Source: Acrasis kona (taxonomy: Eukaryota > Heterolobosea > Eutetramitea > Acrasida > Acrasidae). From it: 26,187 nt of DNA. Shown in pieces: positions 10,701 through 22,351 of this stretch (within the stretch, counting starts at the first letter, position 1; every line of letters starts with the position of its first letter). The stretch covers positions 1 to 26,187 of the forward strand of contig JAOPGA020001219.1 of the NCBI GenBank assembly GCA_026419775.2, in the 5' to 3' direction. The position numbers and the translations under genes were made by a program. A model generated the notes under the pieces. The model had not been told where the DNA came from, searched no databases, and saw nothing but the letters and a program-made list of their open reading frames with translations.

Positions 10701-13700
10701 TGCGCTGGTACGTAGTGCAGTTCGTTGTTGGAATTCTTCAATGATTGAATCCGTTTCGTTACTGGGACGTCCACCAAAATTACGCATCACTGCTTCTAAT
10801 AACAATTCGCTCGTAATTTCGAATTGACTGCTCGAATTCAATCGATTGTTGATGTGTTTGACCACGTAGTAGAATTCACGTAGTCCCCAGAAATCAGGAA
10901 CTGCTTGTGCAGAGTAGACTTGGCTATAAGCCTCTGCGATGCTCTGTAAATAATTACTCACGCTCTTTTTATCGACGATTCCCTCTGCTGTCATTTTCAA
11001 ATCCTTTTTGGTGGGTGGTGATCTTAACAGAGTGACTGCTCTGTTCATCTTGGCACTGTCGAGATGGAAATTGGAAATGGCCACCACTGCAACATCCTTT
11101 TGTTCTAGTTCCTTATGTAGTACCTTTAATGGCAGGTGTTTGCTTTGTTCAGCTAATCCAATTTCGTCCAACAAACAAACCACGATGCTATTCTTCGCTT
11201 GATGAGAATACTTTTTTGCAGTCTCGAATGCTCTTTCGATACCCGATGCAGTGCTCAATGGACTGCATTGATAAGTAAACACATCAACGCTTGGATATCT
11301 TCTCAAATTTTGATTACTGCTTCCTTGTCCTCTCATGCTCTTGCTAATCAAATCAATCGCTAATGATTTGGAAGTACCAGGTGGTCCAACGATGAATATT
11401 GGAATCATGTTCAATATGCTCACCAATATCATGAATAAATTCTCACAAAGAGCTTCGTTGAGTGCGATACCCTTTGGTAGATCCATCATCTCCGTGTACT
11501 TCTTTTGAGTGGATTGTAATTCGCGTATAAACATGGAATGAGTAAACATGTAAAATGGAAAGCTAGATGCCACTTGTTCAATGTGCTTGCAATAACTCGT
11601 GCGTACTTTTCTGCTCAAACGTGAATAATAAACGTGACCTAATGCTTCGATCAAACTCTTATTGAAACAAGACCTTGCATCGTGTGTAAAGCTAACTTCG
11701 AATACACATCTTCCATTCTTGCGTAATATATTCAATCTTTCCTTTTCAAAAAACAAGAACAATCGAATACATCTCTCAATGTCTCTGAGCGATACGCTGG
11801 ATATTTCCCTGGTGGCCCTCCTCACGAACTTTTGACTTTCGCACAATAATCGTTTGAATAGTTCCAAAAAGGTCCTCGCGTCGTGGCTCCACTCTTTTAC
11901 AGTTTGTGAAATGGGTCCGTTTTGATTGGTACTCGTTACTTTTAATAAACTCTTCACAATCATGCTGGTCACGTAAATACCCTCGCATTCATCGCTCAAT
12001 CGACCAAAGTCATACATGTGATCACAAAAACTATCGGGTATGGGATGAACGCGATAAACTAATTTCTCCAACGGATCTGGAGTGACATCTCTTGGATGTT
12101 TATAAATCAATCCTACTTTTTGATCGGAATCGGCGTCACGCAGACGATATGGATTCAATGCAGCGATAATCTTCAAGTTTCTGGGCAAAGGAGCGCCATC
12201 CAGATAACGATCACAAATGATTTGTTTGAGCACGCCCATGGAATTACAAGTGTTGATTTCGTCAAGGAATGCTACAAAGGTGGCTTGTTCTGATTCTTTC
12301 GCCTGTATGGCTGCTTCTCTTATGAACGATTCAATCTCGTGATCGGTGTATCCACCATGAATGGTTAATTTAAACAAGTGATACTGCAATACGTCTTGGC
12401 ACAAGTACTCGATCAATCGACTCTTTCCACAACCAGTTTCTCCACAAATCACCACCGGTAAATCATGATTGAATCTCATCACGATGGCGAACATTTTTAA
12501 TAAATTATCTTCGGTGAGCACATAATTGGTGCTCAACAAGAAATCGTGATTGATTTGATTATTTAATTGTCTCATTTCTTCGCATTGATCGTCGATCATT
12601 CCAGCAATGATTTTCAATAATCGTAACGCTTGTAATTCTGCTTCCAGTTGACCCTTCTTGGCCACACATTCAGAAAAGGAAAATTTCACATCCAGACCAT
12701 TTTGTTGTAACAATTGCAATAATTGTTCGCTCATGAATTGATTCAAGTAATTAGGATCGGTACTAATCAAATTGAATCCATTGGTGTATGAATCATACAA
12801 GTACGATGAATCTCTAATGAATATGGGAATAGGATGTTTGGATTGTTCCCACGTTCGTATGGATTTGAATCGATCTGCATAGCCCTCCAAATTCACTTCC
12901 TTCTTTAAATTTAATTCGATGCTCCTGGTAGCAAAATCCTTTGTTGTTTCCAATACCAATTGAATCAGAATGTGACGTAGAGATAAACAAGGTTCAAAGT
13001 CACTGCTGCTCATTAAGAATTCCAATACTTGGAATCGATGCATGCTCCAAATGAGTTGATATGAAAAATCAACAAAGTTCCTGACTAACGTCCAACTCAA
13101 TTGTTTAGTATTGGCGTACTTTTGAATCAACTCGAAACATTCTAGAGGGGACATGTCTGGTATTTGTTCCGGATGAAACGCTTGTCCAGATCTTAACGCA
13201 CCAGAGTCATAACAAGAAAGGTATTTACATACGAATTGTAAATGATCATGATGCGATTCTTCAATCATGAATAGATGGTTCACATGGTAGGTATCCATCA
13301 TCATGAAATGTTGATTCACTTCCAAGTGCTTCATCGGCAATCCATTGGTGATGCTCAATAAATTGAATTGGGTGCGATTGGCAGGTGAGTTTGGTATTTC
13401 GATCATGAAACTATCGAACGGTCTTCGATGGAACGCACCAATGTGATTCTGACCATCGGAATATTTTCGATCGCGCAATACACCAACGATGAGTAATTCG
13501 AACAATATGGCATTTGCTCCAGAGGATACGTTGGGTGCAATATCCAAGTGATAACAAACGAACTGATTCTTGTTGATTTCGTTGAGTCGTTTGATTAATT
13601 CGCGAGCGTTTACATTCTCTCTTAGTGGTATTCTAGCATAAATACTAGTTTCTTGTTTTTGTTGTTGATAAGCATCCTTCATGATGCAAGTGCTCTTTCC

Positions 13701-16700
13701 GCCACCTGCAATTTCGCTCGAATAGGCCCTCACGCATCCAATCATGTCCTTTGATTCGCACACGCTCGAGTATGCCAATTTGAGTTGATCGGGTGGTAAA
13801 CAAACGTTTGATTTGTAACAATACATGCTGAACGCATTCACCAGGCGTTGACGCTCTCCGTGAGCACCAATCATGATGAACAAAGAACCCTCTGGAGCGG
13901 GTAATCTATTCTTTAGTTCATCCACGATACGACACTGTAGGGTATAACCCAACAAATGTAAATTGGCCAATACGTAGATTGATTGTTGACGTTGGTTCGA
14001 TCTTGCTCTTCTCCAACGATTCAACAACAAGATGACTTGTTCCAAATCAGTTTGATCGCTACACATTAGGATTTCTTCGTGTAGAGGTAATCGACCACGA
14101 CGAGCAAAGATGCTAAAGATGACATGTGGTATGTTGCGTTCGTCGCTATCCAATACCACTAATTGTGAATCCTCGCCAAAGGACACCAAATGATCCTCCT
14201 TTACTTCGTGTTGAGTGGATGTGAAATGTAATTGAATGTCAAGTATTATGTCCAATACACAAGCCATGCGATTCAATAACGAAGCAGCGCTATGATCGTT
14301 AGATGCATAAGTGTATTGATTCCATAACGTGATGGCATCTTTTGCGTGTTGATTGGTGATTTGTTTGGATGCCAATCGAAGTGCTTCCTCCAATTCGTAT
14401 TCACGAGGTGGACTACTATTCAACATGTCACACATCAACATGATTTCGGTCATTGTGTAATGATTCAGATAATAGTATTCATCTCTCATTGATTTGATGG
14501 TACTGGCCCATTGTTTCTTTTCTTGTTTTAATAACAATTGTTCCATTCTCATTTGTGGATAAGTGGAGTGATCGGCAGCAAATGTTTTTCGATAGTGACG
14601 TAGATAAGTTGCATTTCCCTTTTTGCTAAGCGAAGTTAAACTCTTGTGGATATCCTGTAGCGTAGAAATTTGATCGTTGAATAATTGCTTAAAGGATTCG
14701 AATTCAGTGTGTTTTGTCTTGATCTCGATTGGTGTTTCTGTGTTGAGTAGAGTTGTTCTTGTGTCCAATAGATCGTTCATTGTTAATTCTCGCTGATCGA
14801 GTTGACAAGTAATTCCTTGTGTTTGTATGTGGTAATAACCCTGTTGCATCAATTCTATTACTTGATAACAAGCTTGAATACCAGGTGATCTAGTTTGGTC
14901 CCTAAAGACTTGTTTCACCGATTCCAATTTGGCCTTTACGAAATTAACGTCCTTGATCCTCTCGTTTACTTTATCCACTCGATTGCAAGCTCTGAATTGA
15001 TGTAGAAAAGAGTTTACCGATCTGAATTTTTGGTATAGAATACTAGATAGATGAGACCGAGTCTCGCTCAATGAAGCAAAGGATTGTAACAAGAGAGCGT
15101 CGTCTGTTAATGATCTACACCCTCTGATTAATTCGTTGAATTCATTGTTATCTCTTTGATTGAACAACCAACTCAACAAATCAGTAGCGTCATGTAAAAT
15201 AGTAATGAGCTCAATGTCATGGGGAGTAAAATCATTAAAGATTTTTTTGACTTGAGGTAAATACTGATTCACGCTCTCTAATGTTTGATGAGGATCAATT
15301 TCTTCGAATTGAGATTCGACATTTACCAACTCTCTAAAGAATATATCGTGGTCCAGCGAATTCATCGAATCGAAATTAGGTTGGAATTGTCTTAGCAATT
15401 GAATTAATTTCGGAATCACATCTTTTTGTTTCATCACAAATGTGAAATTATGAACTTGCGATGTGTGAAAATCTAACCATCGGTCATCATATGGAATATC
15501 GACGACCATTCCCACGTGGCCATTACATGCTCTATACATGTACAACAACTCTTGTTTGATTCTAATTTCGTTCAAATTAAAATATTTTAAGAGCGATTCG
15601 AACGATATGGTATCGTCCTGTACTCCGTCATAGAGTTGCTTGTACGTATTGATGCTCGATGGATATACTTGCTCATGGACCAATTGCAAATCAATTCTCT
15701 TCGAATTTCGTTCCGCGTTAATGTCCTCCTCCTCTTCCTCCACTTCTTGTTCGTCTTCCAAATCAGCAGACATTAACGGTGCGAAATTATTTTTGCAATG
15801 TGAAATTTGATCGTTCCAAATTTGCAAAAAGATTTCGCTGGCCCCCAAGAACTTTAGTAACGGTAACGAAGAGGTTAATTGTCCAAAGATTTGATCGTCG
15901 GTGAATACTTTATGAAGTTGATCGAATGGCAATCGATCACTACATGCATCTACATATTTAATCTTTTCCATCAACCCACTCACGTCCACTTGTTCACAAT
16001 AATTAATCATAAAGTATTGAACGTTGGTCAATAAATCTTCGAATCGATCGATATCTAATTTGCGTTGTCTGATTAAATCTGCATCATAATCCATTTCTAC
16101 GACCTCGCATAATTCATTGAATACGTTTGATAATTCTCGTAAATCGCTCAGTGTCATTTGATTGGATTGTAATTTGAAAAATGTTTCTTGTATGATCCGT
16201 CTAGCTGCGTCCTTGTAGCGCTGTAATGGGGTATCTTGTGTTTTGTAAGATAAAATCTTACACCAAATGTTAGAACGTTCGAGTAAATTTTGAATGTTCA
16301 ATACGTCCAAATGGGGACAAATCACATCTGCACACGTCTTGAGTACCGCCACGCATAAAACATCTGGTTGGTTACGTTCCATCAATGTTTCGATTTCCTT
16401 TATGATGGGCACGTCCTGTATTAATAATGTTCTCGTAATATGTTCGCATTGTTTCAAAATGGCAGGCAACATGATGGTGGAATGCAATATGGTTTGATCC
16501 AAATGAAGCATCACTTTGAGACCATGCTGAACGCTCATGACTTGTGTGGAATAGAACTTGTCCATGATCACATTTTCACAATTTGATAATCTGGATTGAT
16601 TGATCAACACGATCAATCGGTCCCATGTGAGAATGGTATTGTTGGTTCGAGTCAAGTCAAATAAAGAAGGATTACAGAACACATGTTCGATCCAATTCAA

Positions 16701-18372
16701 TATGGAGTAAATTAGACTTTCTTTGGGATCGCATAATTTGAAAATTTGTTCTATAAAATCAACAACGTGATTCACTTTTGAATTCAATGTTGGATTCGAT
16801 AAGATGGCATTTGGAATTTCTGTGAATTGTAGAGAAAAGTACTCTGGGAATTCAACGATAAGATCCTTGAGATTTGTGATCTTTTTTTGGGTGTCTTTAT
16901 CGAATTTATAATTGATCATGAAATGAATCACCTCATCACGATACACATCAATGTGATTAATCTTTTCGAAAAATTCGAAACTTGTAAAAATACATCGAAA
17001 AGGTAATACTTGGGGTGCACTTCTGACGAATACGTCTGCCAAGATTTTTGCATGATATTTTGAAATGTCGACTTGTAATCCGAGAGGTAATACGCTCCAT
17101 TGTTTTAATTTGTTCAGGTATGGCTTCTCCTTAATGTCCAAACTTAACAATTGGTCGCGTAACTGACTGCTGCGATGCATTCCGTTCAATCTTTGTTCGT
17201 GTTCAATGTAGGGATATAAAAGTGCCCATCCGAATGTGTTTCTTTTTTCTTCGTTAACGTGATGCTCCACTAATTTGAATACTGTTTGTGAGATGGCTTC
17301 CTTATTGTACACAAGATTCTAAAAATGATTAAAAATGATCGTTGCAAATGATCTTGTTACCTGCACCCACATGACCGTGTTGAAATCAAGTAAATGTAAA
17401 ACGAATAGAAACTTGTTAAAGTCGGTGGAGATTCCTTTGAGCAGAGTTGATGCCAAAATGATCAACATGCCAACTTGATATGACTCGGTCACATTTTGAC
17501 TCAACTTGATAGCAAACTCCACGAGCTGATCTACGATAACGTTCGAGAAAGGCCCGCTACCCGAGCTCTTGAAATTCACTGTACGGTCCTCTAATGTATT
17601 TCTCACACATTTATACAATGACACATACTTTGATTCAAAGTATTGTAGAACGGAAGCAGTATCTTGCGAATAATTGGTTGCGTCAAAGTACAAATCTTGC
17701 AAAAAGATGGTTAGTGGTCCTGCACCTGCCATGAAACGCTTCTTGATGGATTGTAAAAACCCGGAATCTTCTTTTTGTAGGAACTTTTGGTATACATTAT
17801 AAACGCTGCAAGTGGGGGTTTGGTTCTTGATGACATTGTGATGGGATTCGTGCTCTAACTTTGTGTCTTTGATGATTTGAATGGAATAGTTGAGTTTCTC
17901 TGATCTGCGTGTGTATTGATTGACCGTGACTAGATAATGTTGTGGGCTGTTTGGATGTATAGTCATTTGGTACTTTGTTTTAAATGTATGATTGGCGCCT
18001 GCAAGGGTTAGGTGGTTAATTGATTGAAAACATACATTGAGTGGTTAGGGCAATAAATACCATTTGATCATTATTAGTTAACTCTGGTTCAATGGCAACA
18101 TTAAATGTCCAAGTCTCTTGATCTAATATTAACTCCTCTTCAACTGCTGTGGAATGTTGTTGACTATTTGTTGTATAATTTATATTCGGGTTTGCTTTTG
18201 ATGTGACATTACGATCGCCCTTTTCGTCCAAGGACTTAAGTTGTTCGTTCATCATTGTTTCGATCGATTTATCTTGATTGAAGGGATTACTATCGAACAT
18301 GTTTGTATTTGTTTTATTGGTGTCAGGTGTTGAGGGAGTTGTCGGCATCCCTGAAGACTTTTTCTTCGACAT
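4794..18372 (-). CDS. Giant RNF213/mysterin-like AAA+ E3 ubiquitin ligase, about 4,499 aa
   Basis: Predicted exons: 18372-18036, 17998-17361 and 17318-4794, with introns of 37 nt (17999-18035) and 42 nt (17319-17360); the last exon is 12,525 bp. Two AAA+ modules are visible. The first has Walker A GETGCGKS (Lys1957) and Walker B FLDEIN (Asp2011-Glu2012); the second has Walker A GPPGTSKS (Lys2309) and Walker B LLDEIGL (Asp2376-Glu2377). A RING-like finger follows at residues 3396-3434 (CMMC...CRKC...CMNC), then an RZ finger at about 3824-3855 with CPNGH (Cys3827, His3831), GECG (Cys3838) and CHTCGADIGG (Cys3847, Cys3850). This order (long N-arm, AAA+ core, RING, RZ, long C-terminal region) is that of RNF213. 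In animals it is an ATP-driven ubiquitin ligase that coats bacteria, modifies LPS and acts on lipid droplets, with the RZ finger needed for ligase activity. The RING has Gln3414 in the His ligand slot. An acidic run (about residue 840) and an Asn/His/Gln-rich run (about 3505-3520) are linkers. The first 325 residues are Ser/Thr/Asn-rich and include a possible beta-sandwich (residues about 85-150), which is not assigned. Confidence 0.9.
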
Positions 18373-19056
18373 CAAGTTCGTCCAATTCGAAGGAGTTTCC
18401 TTATTTACAAAAAGTCTTTTATGATTTGGATGATTGTAATTAAAAGATTCTAAGTAGGTACGATCCTAAGTATCTTAATAATCTTCTAGAAAATCACGGC
18501 TAATGATTGCTTTTATAATCTTACAATATGTGATCCTACTGAAATAAAAGAATAATCGTATAGACACTAGTAAAACTAACACGACGGTATGGTTGACTGG
18601 GTTCAACGAAAGGTATTGATTTAGAATCACAGCGAGACAAGCTCAGAAACTGCGCCGATCGTCGCGGTTTACAAAACCCGGAAAATTAAATCATACCGTC
18701 GTGCATGTGGTTACACGATCAATTCTAAGATGTTTATTCCTAACATTATAGTATCCTTTTATACTGGCAAGTTCATACGAAGTTCATGCAAACTATAATG
18801 CATCCTTCAATCTCCATATGCAACTTCCTTCGTACTCTTCATAGTTGATTCTAATTACAACACATTACAACATCTACAATGAGAGCCACCCGTTACAGAT
18901 GATTGAGGGACGTTGACGGAGTTATCCGGGACTTGTTTTTGTACAAATACAGCATTCCTTACAATAAGAAATTGATGTTTCAATTTCCCGAAGATGGAAC
19001 TTGTTTGGGTATAAATCTATCTACCAGTTTTGAATTTACTGGACATTATTCATCAC
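18373..19056. promoter_or_regulatory. Divergent intergenic region between ligase and carrier genes
   Basis: This 684-bp region separates two divergent genes and should hold both promoters. It contains the 124-nt inverted-repeat element at 18580-18703. The rest is AT-rich. An open run of about 50 codons at 18908-19065 (+) ends in a stop and has no recognisable domain. No tRNA is convincing. Confidence 0.4.
18580..18703. ncRNA. Candidate structured RNA (or small foldback element) closed by a 12-bp stem
   Basis: The 12-mer CACGACGGTATG (18580-18591) is perfectly complementary to CATACCGTCGTG (18692-18703). Between them lie further short perfect hairpins: GTTGA/TCAAC (18592-18607, 6-nt loop), TGATT/AATCA (18617-18629, 3-nt loop), a CAG..GAG/CTC..CTG pairing (18630-18652), and GGTTT/AAACC (18666-18678, 3-nt loop). 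Together they would give a multibranched fold on one closing stem. It is more GC-rich than the flanks. It does not match tRNA, 5S rRNA or a spliceosomal snRNA as far as I can tell. The plus strand lacks internal TTTT; the minus strand has two internal TTTT runs, which would hinder pol III. The alternative is a MITE-like element with terminal inverted repeats, but I see no target-site duplication. Confidence 0.4.
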
Positions 19057-20449
19057 ATGCAATACGTTGACGAGGGAGGGACAGCCAGATTGGAGGACGA
19101 CTTACGCAGTTTGTTTATGGTTATGGATAAGAACAAGGACTCTAGCTTGTGTAAAGATGAAATAAGGGATTATCTTAAACTTTTAAAACTCCCTTCTGTA
19201 TGTGAATGACTAAGTTTAGTCTCTAATAGCATGTTAGACCGACATCTACTTGGACAAACTCTTCACCAACATGGATTTGGACAATAACGGTCAAATTTCG
19301 TTCGAGGAGTTCAAACATTTCACCTTTAACTACGGAAAAAAGTTGAGAGTTTTATTTGAAAGACTAGACTCCGACAACGATGGAAAATTAAATCCAGACC
19401 AAGCCAAGCTCATCCTCAGCAAACTGGGACGTGATACCATTTTACAACAAAAGGATGTCTCTTATGACGATTGTCGTAGAGCATTATCCGTCAACTCAGA
19501 TGCTGACATTGCCTTTCAATATTGGGAACAACTATACGCTCTAGAGAGTGAGGCTGTTGTTCAGGAGACTCAACACTTGTACAAAAACGTTTCCAAGTCT
19601 TTCTTCGCCGGTGCCATTGCGGGCGTTACATCACGCACCATCACCGCTCCCATCGACCGACTTAAAACCAAATATCAAATTACCACTGGTAAAACACCCA
19701 ACGTGTTCACCGGCATGGCTCAACTGTACCGACAAGATGGATACTTTGGATTGTATAGAGGTAATGTTGCCAACATTATCAAAGTAGCGCCAGACAAAGC
19801 CATCAAATTTGCCACATTCGAATTGTCCAAGCGTACGCTTGCAACAACCGACGCTGAGTTGACAGCGGCTCAGCTCTTTGTTTGCGGAGCATTTAGTGGT
19901 GTGGTCACTAACGCGACCATGTTTCCGTTAGAGGTCATCAAGACCCGTCTACAAGGAACACCCAAAGGAACATACAAGGGCATTTTTGATACTGCACTCC
20001 AAATTTCTAGAAAGGAGGGTAGAATAGCGCCATTCTATAGAGGGTTGGCAGCAAGCATCTGTAGTACTATTCCTAATAGTGGAATCAATCTGATGGGCTA
20101 CGAGTTGATGAAGAGAGTTATCTACGGTGACACTCGACCTGAATTGGGTGAGGAACCGAGTATTGTTGGTCTAGGGTTCTGCGGAAGTATTAGCAGCACG
20201 TTCTCTCAAACAATGCTGTATCCATTTAGTGTAACAAAATCGAGATTAATCATGAACGGGTTTGAGCGTTTGAAAGATCCATCACTACCCAGGGCCACTT
20301 TGCTTGGGGTCATTAAAAATACTATAAAGAACGAGGGTTACAAAGGTTTATATAAAGGGTTCACACCTCACCTATTAAAATCAATTCCCTCTCATGGATT
20401 GACTTTTGCGGTGTATGAGGGAGTAAAGAGATTGTGTAATATTATTTGA
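19057..20449 (+). CDS. Calcium-regulated mitochondrial carrier (SCaMC-type ATP-Mg/Pi carrier), two exons
   Basis: Exons 19057-19197 and 19238-20449 (intron 19198-19237, 40 nt, GTATGT...TTAG) give 450 residues. The N-terminal half has EF-hand loops at residues 24-35 (DKNKDSSLCKDE), 60-71 (DLDNNGQISFEE) and 91-102 (DSDNDGKLNPDQ), then a degenerate fourth. The C-terminal half is a three-repeat mitochondrial carrier with signatures PIDRLK (185-190), PLEVIK (277-282) and PFSVTK (376-381); each repeat ends with a GLYRG/FYRG/LYKG-type motif. This EF-hand plus carrier build is that of SLC25A23/24/25, which exchange ATP-Mg for phosphate across the inner mitochondrial membrane when cytosolic calcium rises. 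The third signature lacks the acidic residue, as also happens in animal SCaMCs. The first EF loop has Ser where Gly is usual at position 6. The first-exon ATG gives a complete first EF hand, which supports this start. Confidence 0.9.
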
Positions 20450-20822
20450 ATTAAAATATACATACATTCAAATTTTTGTTGTTTATGACAAATAATTGAG
20501 TGATTGTATGAAGTTTTTAGATGATGAACTGATGTATGATTTCGCTTGGTAGAACCTTCTTTGATAAAGAGGGCAATTGAATAAATGTCTTGTTTTATTA
20601 TAGTCGCAACCTGATAGAATGGCAGCCGATCTATTTAGCATCAATTGCATCATTTCCAACCTTTACAAATCGGAATGCATGTATGGTAATAAAGTTCTTT
20701 TTTGATTTTTTGGTCTTTGGTCATCATTTTGTTTCGAGGAGAGCGTACTCCGTGGATGGTCAACACACTCCATTGTCTTACAAAACCTAAAATTCATGGT
20801 GTTGGGAGGCAGAATTAAAACC
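20450..20822 (+). promoter_or_regulatory. Gap between carrier and aldo-keto reductase
   Basis: This 373-bp stretch should hold the 3' UTR of the carrier and the promoter of the reductase, both on the plus strand. The reductase frame stays open upstream of its best ATG from about 20707, including a second ATG at 20796, so a longer N-terminus (for example a targeting peptide) is possible. A 28-codon frame starting MAADLFSIN at 20623 could be an upstream ORF; nothing supports it further. Confidence 0.3.
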
Positions 20823-21805
20823 ATGTCAAACATTAAGAAAGTTTTCGGAACATCGTCCTTTGGTGGCGTTAATTTAAACTCTATCGAAAAAGCTGGACTA
20901 GTCCTCAAGAAGCTCAGAGCAAACAACATCAACGAGCTTGACACTGCAGCGAGATATGGTAGGGGACAATCAGAACAATTCTTAGGAGAATTGAGTGCCC
21001 ATAAAGACTTTTTTATTTCAACTAAAGCAAACACGATCTCACAGGGTACGGCGAAGAAAGAACTTCTCATTAATGGTTGTGAGGAGAGTTTGAGGAAGTT
21101 GAAACAAGATTCTGTGTACATTTATTACCTACACGGACCAGACAGGGAAACAAGTTTTGAGGAACAAGCAGCTGCGTTAAATCAACTGCACAAGAAGAGG
21201 TACTTTGAAAGGTTAGGACTATCAAACTTTACTGCTGATGAAGTCCAAAAATTCTATGATATTTGCAAGAAAGAAGGATATGTGCTACCATCTGTATATC
21301 AAGGTAACTACAACGCAGTTACAAGAAATAACGAGCAGGAGTTGTTTCCTGTTTTGAGAAAATTGAACATCAACTTCTATGCCTACTCACCACTTGCAGG
21401 AGGATTGTTCGCAAAATCTCTAGACGAACTGAACAATCCAAAACCAGGCGGTAGATTCCATCCAGAAAGTAGCTCAGGACCCATGTATCGCAGAATGGTA
21501 AGTCCCGTTTAGGTTCTCAACTCACCCTGCAGTACATCAACGAGACGTTCTTGAATGCCCTCGAGATTTTCCAAAAATTATGTCAGGAGGAGAACATCAA
21601 ACCCTCGCAAGCTGCTTTTAGCTGGCTGCGCCATCATTCAATACTAGAGGAAGGCGACGCAATCATTCTTGGGGGCTCTACGATTGAACAAATAGACGAA
21701 AACTTGTCGAATTCGACAGGACATACGCTTTCAGAAAAAATATACAAAGGCTTAGAGGAGATGTGGAAATGTGTTGCTGACAAGGCACCAAACTACCACT
21801 TTTAA
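20823..21805 (+). CDS. AKR7-type aldo-keto reductase (aflatoxin-aldehyde reductase family), two exons
   Basis: Exons 20823-21497 and 21533-21805 (intron 21498-21532, 35 nt, GTAAGT...GCAG) give 315 residues. The NADPH-dependent AKR barrel is evident: ELDTAARYGRGQSE with catalytic Asp40 and Tyr45, Lys68 in ISTKAN, His104 in YLHGPD, then GLSNF, VYQGNYNAVTR, FYAYSPLAGGL and a C-terminal AIILGGSTIEQIDENL segment ending APNYHF. The VYQGxYNAxTR block and the PNY ending are characteristic of AKR7A enzymes, which reduce succinic semialdehyde, dicarbonyls and aflatoxin dialdehyde; the substrate here is unknown. I chose the ATG at 20823 because the homologous core starts there; the in-frame ATG at 20796 would add nine residues. 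Followed by about 1.3 kb without a clear gene. Confidence 0.9.
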
Positions 21806-21960
21806 CCCTCCATACTATAATATTGCAAACCAGCCAATAATTAAAAAATAGTTCTACATCCATCAAGTCTTAATAAGGCGGGAGTTTTTTGGATGTTCTA
21901 TTATAAATTAGAAGGTTTGGAGTTGTAAAAATCAACTAAGATCAAAAAGTTCACACACGT

Positions 21961-22080
21961 ATGATGCCTAACTCAAGTTATTGGAAGTGCCTTGGATGTG
22001 GTGCAGATTTGAAACAAAGGAATAAAGGACCAAAGATGTTCCAGGCGGAATTCGGAATGAGCTATAATAAATGGCGTTAA
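21961..22080 (+). CDS. Possible 39-aa small protein or first exon with a Cys-x2-Cys pair
   Basis: Two consecutive ATGs open a 39-codon frame containing WKCLGCGADLKQRNKG, which resembles half of a zinc ribbon (CxxCG). No second Cys pair follows in frame, so it is either a chance frame, a decayed fragment, or the first exon of a gene whose second exon I cannot identify. The overlapping frame starting at ATG 22070 encodes 40 residues with a hydrophobic start and is no more convincing. Base composition is like the surroundings. Confidence 0.2.
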   Translation: MMPNSSYWKCLGCGADLKQRNKGPKMFQAEFGMSYNKWR

Positions 22081-22351
22081 CTCCACTTTTAATCTTTCTG
22101 GAAGTGTGGTTGGTCCTGTCTAAGGTCTTTTATGACTACACAGAAGGATTGATATTAAGATCGGATTATAGCACCTCAACATCATCGGTTTGAGTTTACA
22201 TTTGCCCATAATCCCACGCTAGAAAGAGCGAAGCCTATGCCAAATTTTCAACCTGTCGTATGAAGTGAACAATACTTTTAGCCTGTACATTTCATTAGGG
22301 AGTGTTTACGGAAATTTCCGGCTTCTATTTCATTTTAGAAGGTTTTTTATT

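Noticed and set aside
18592-18612. B-box-like GGGTTCAA as a sign of a tRNA gene
   Set aside because: No acceptor stem or anticodon arm at the right spacing; the surrounding 12-bp closing stem does not fit a tRNA.
18908-19065. Open plus-strand run (VIRDLFLYKYSIPYNKKLMFQFPEDG) upstream of the carrier
   Set aside because: About 50 codons without a stop is not rare in this region; no family likeness and no clean splice to the carrier's first exon.
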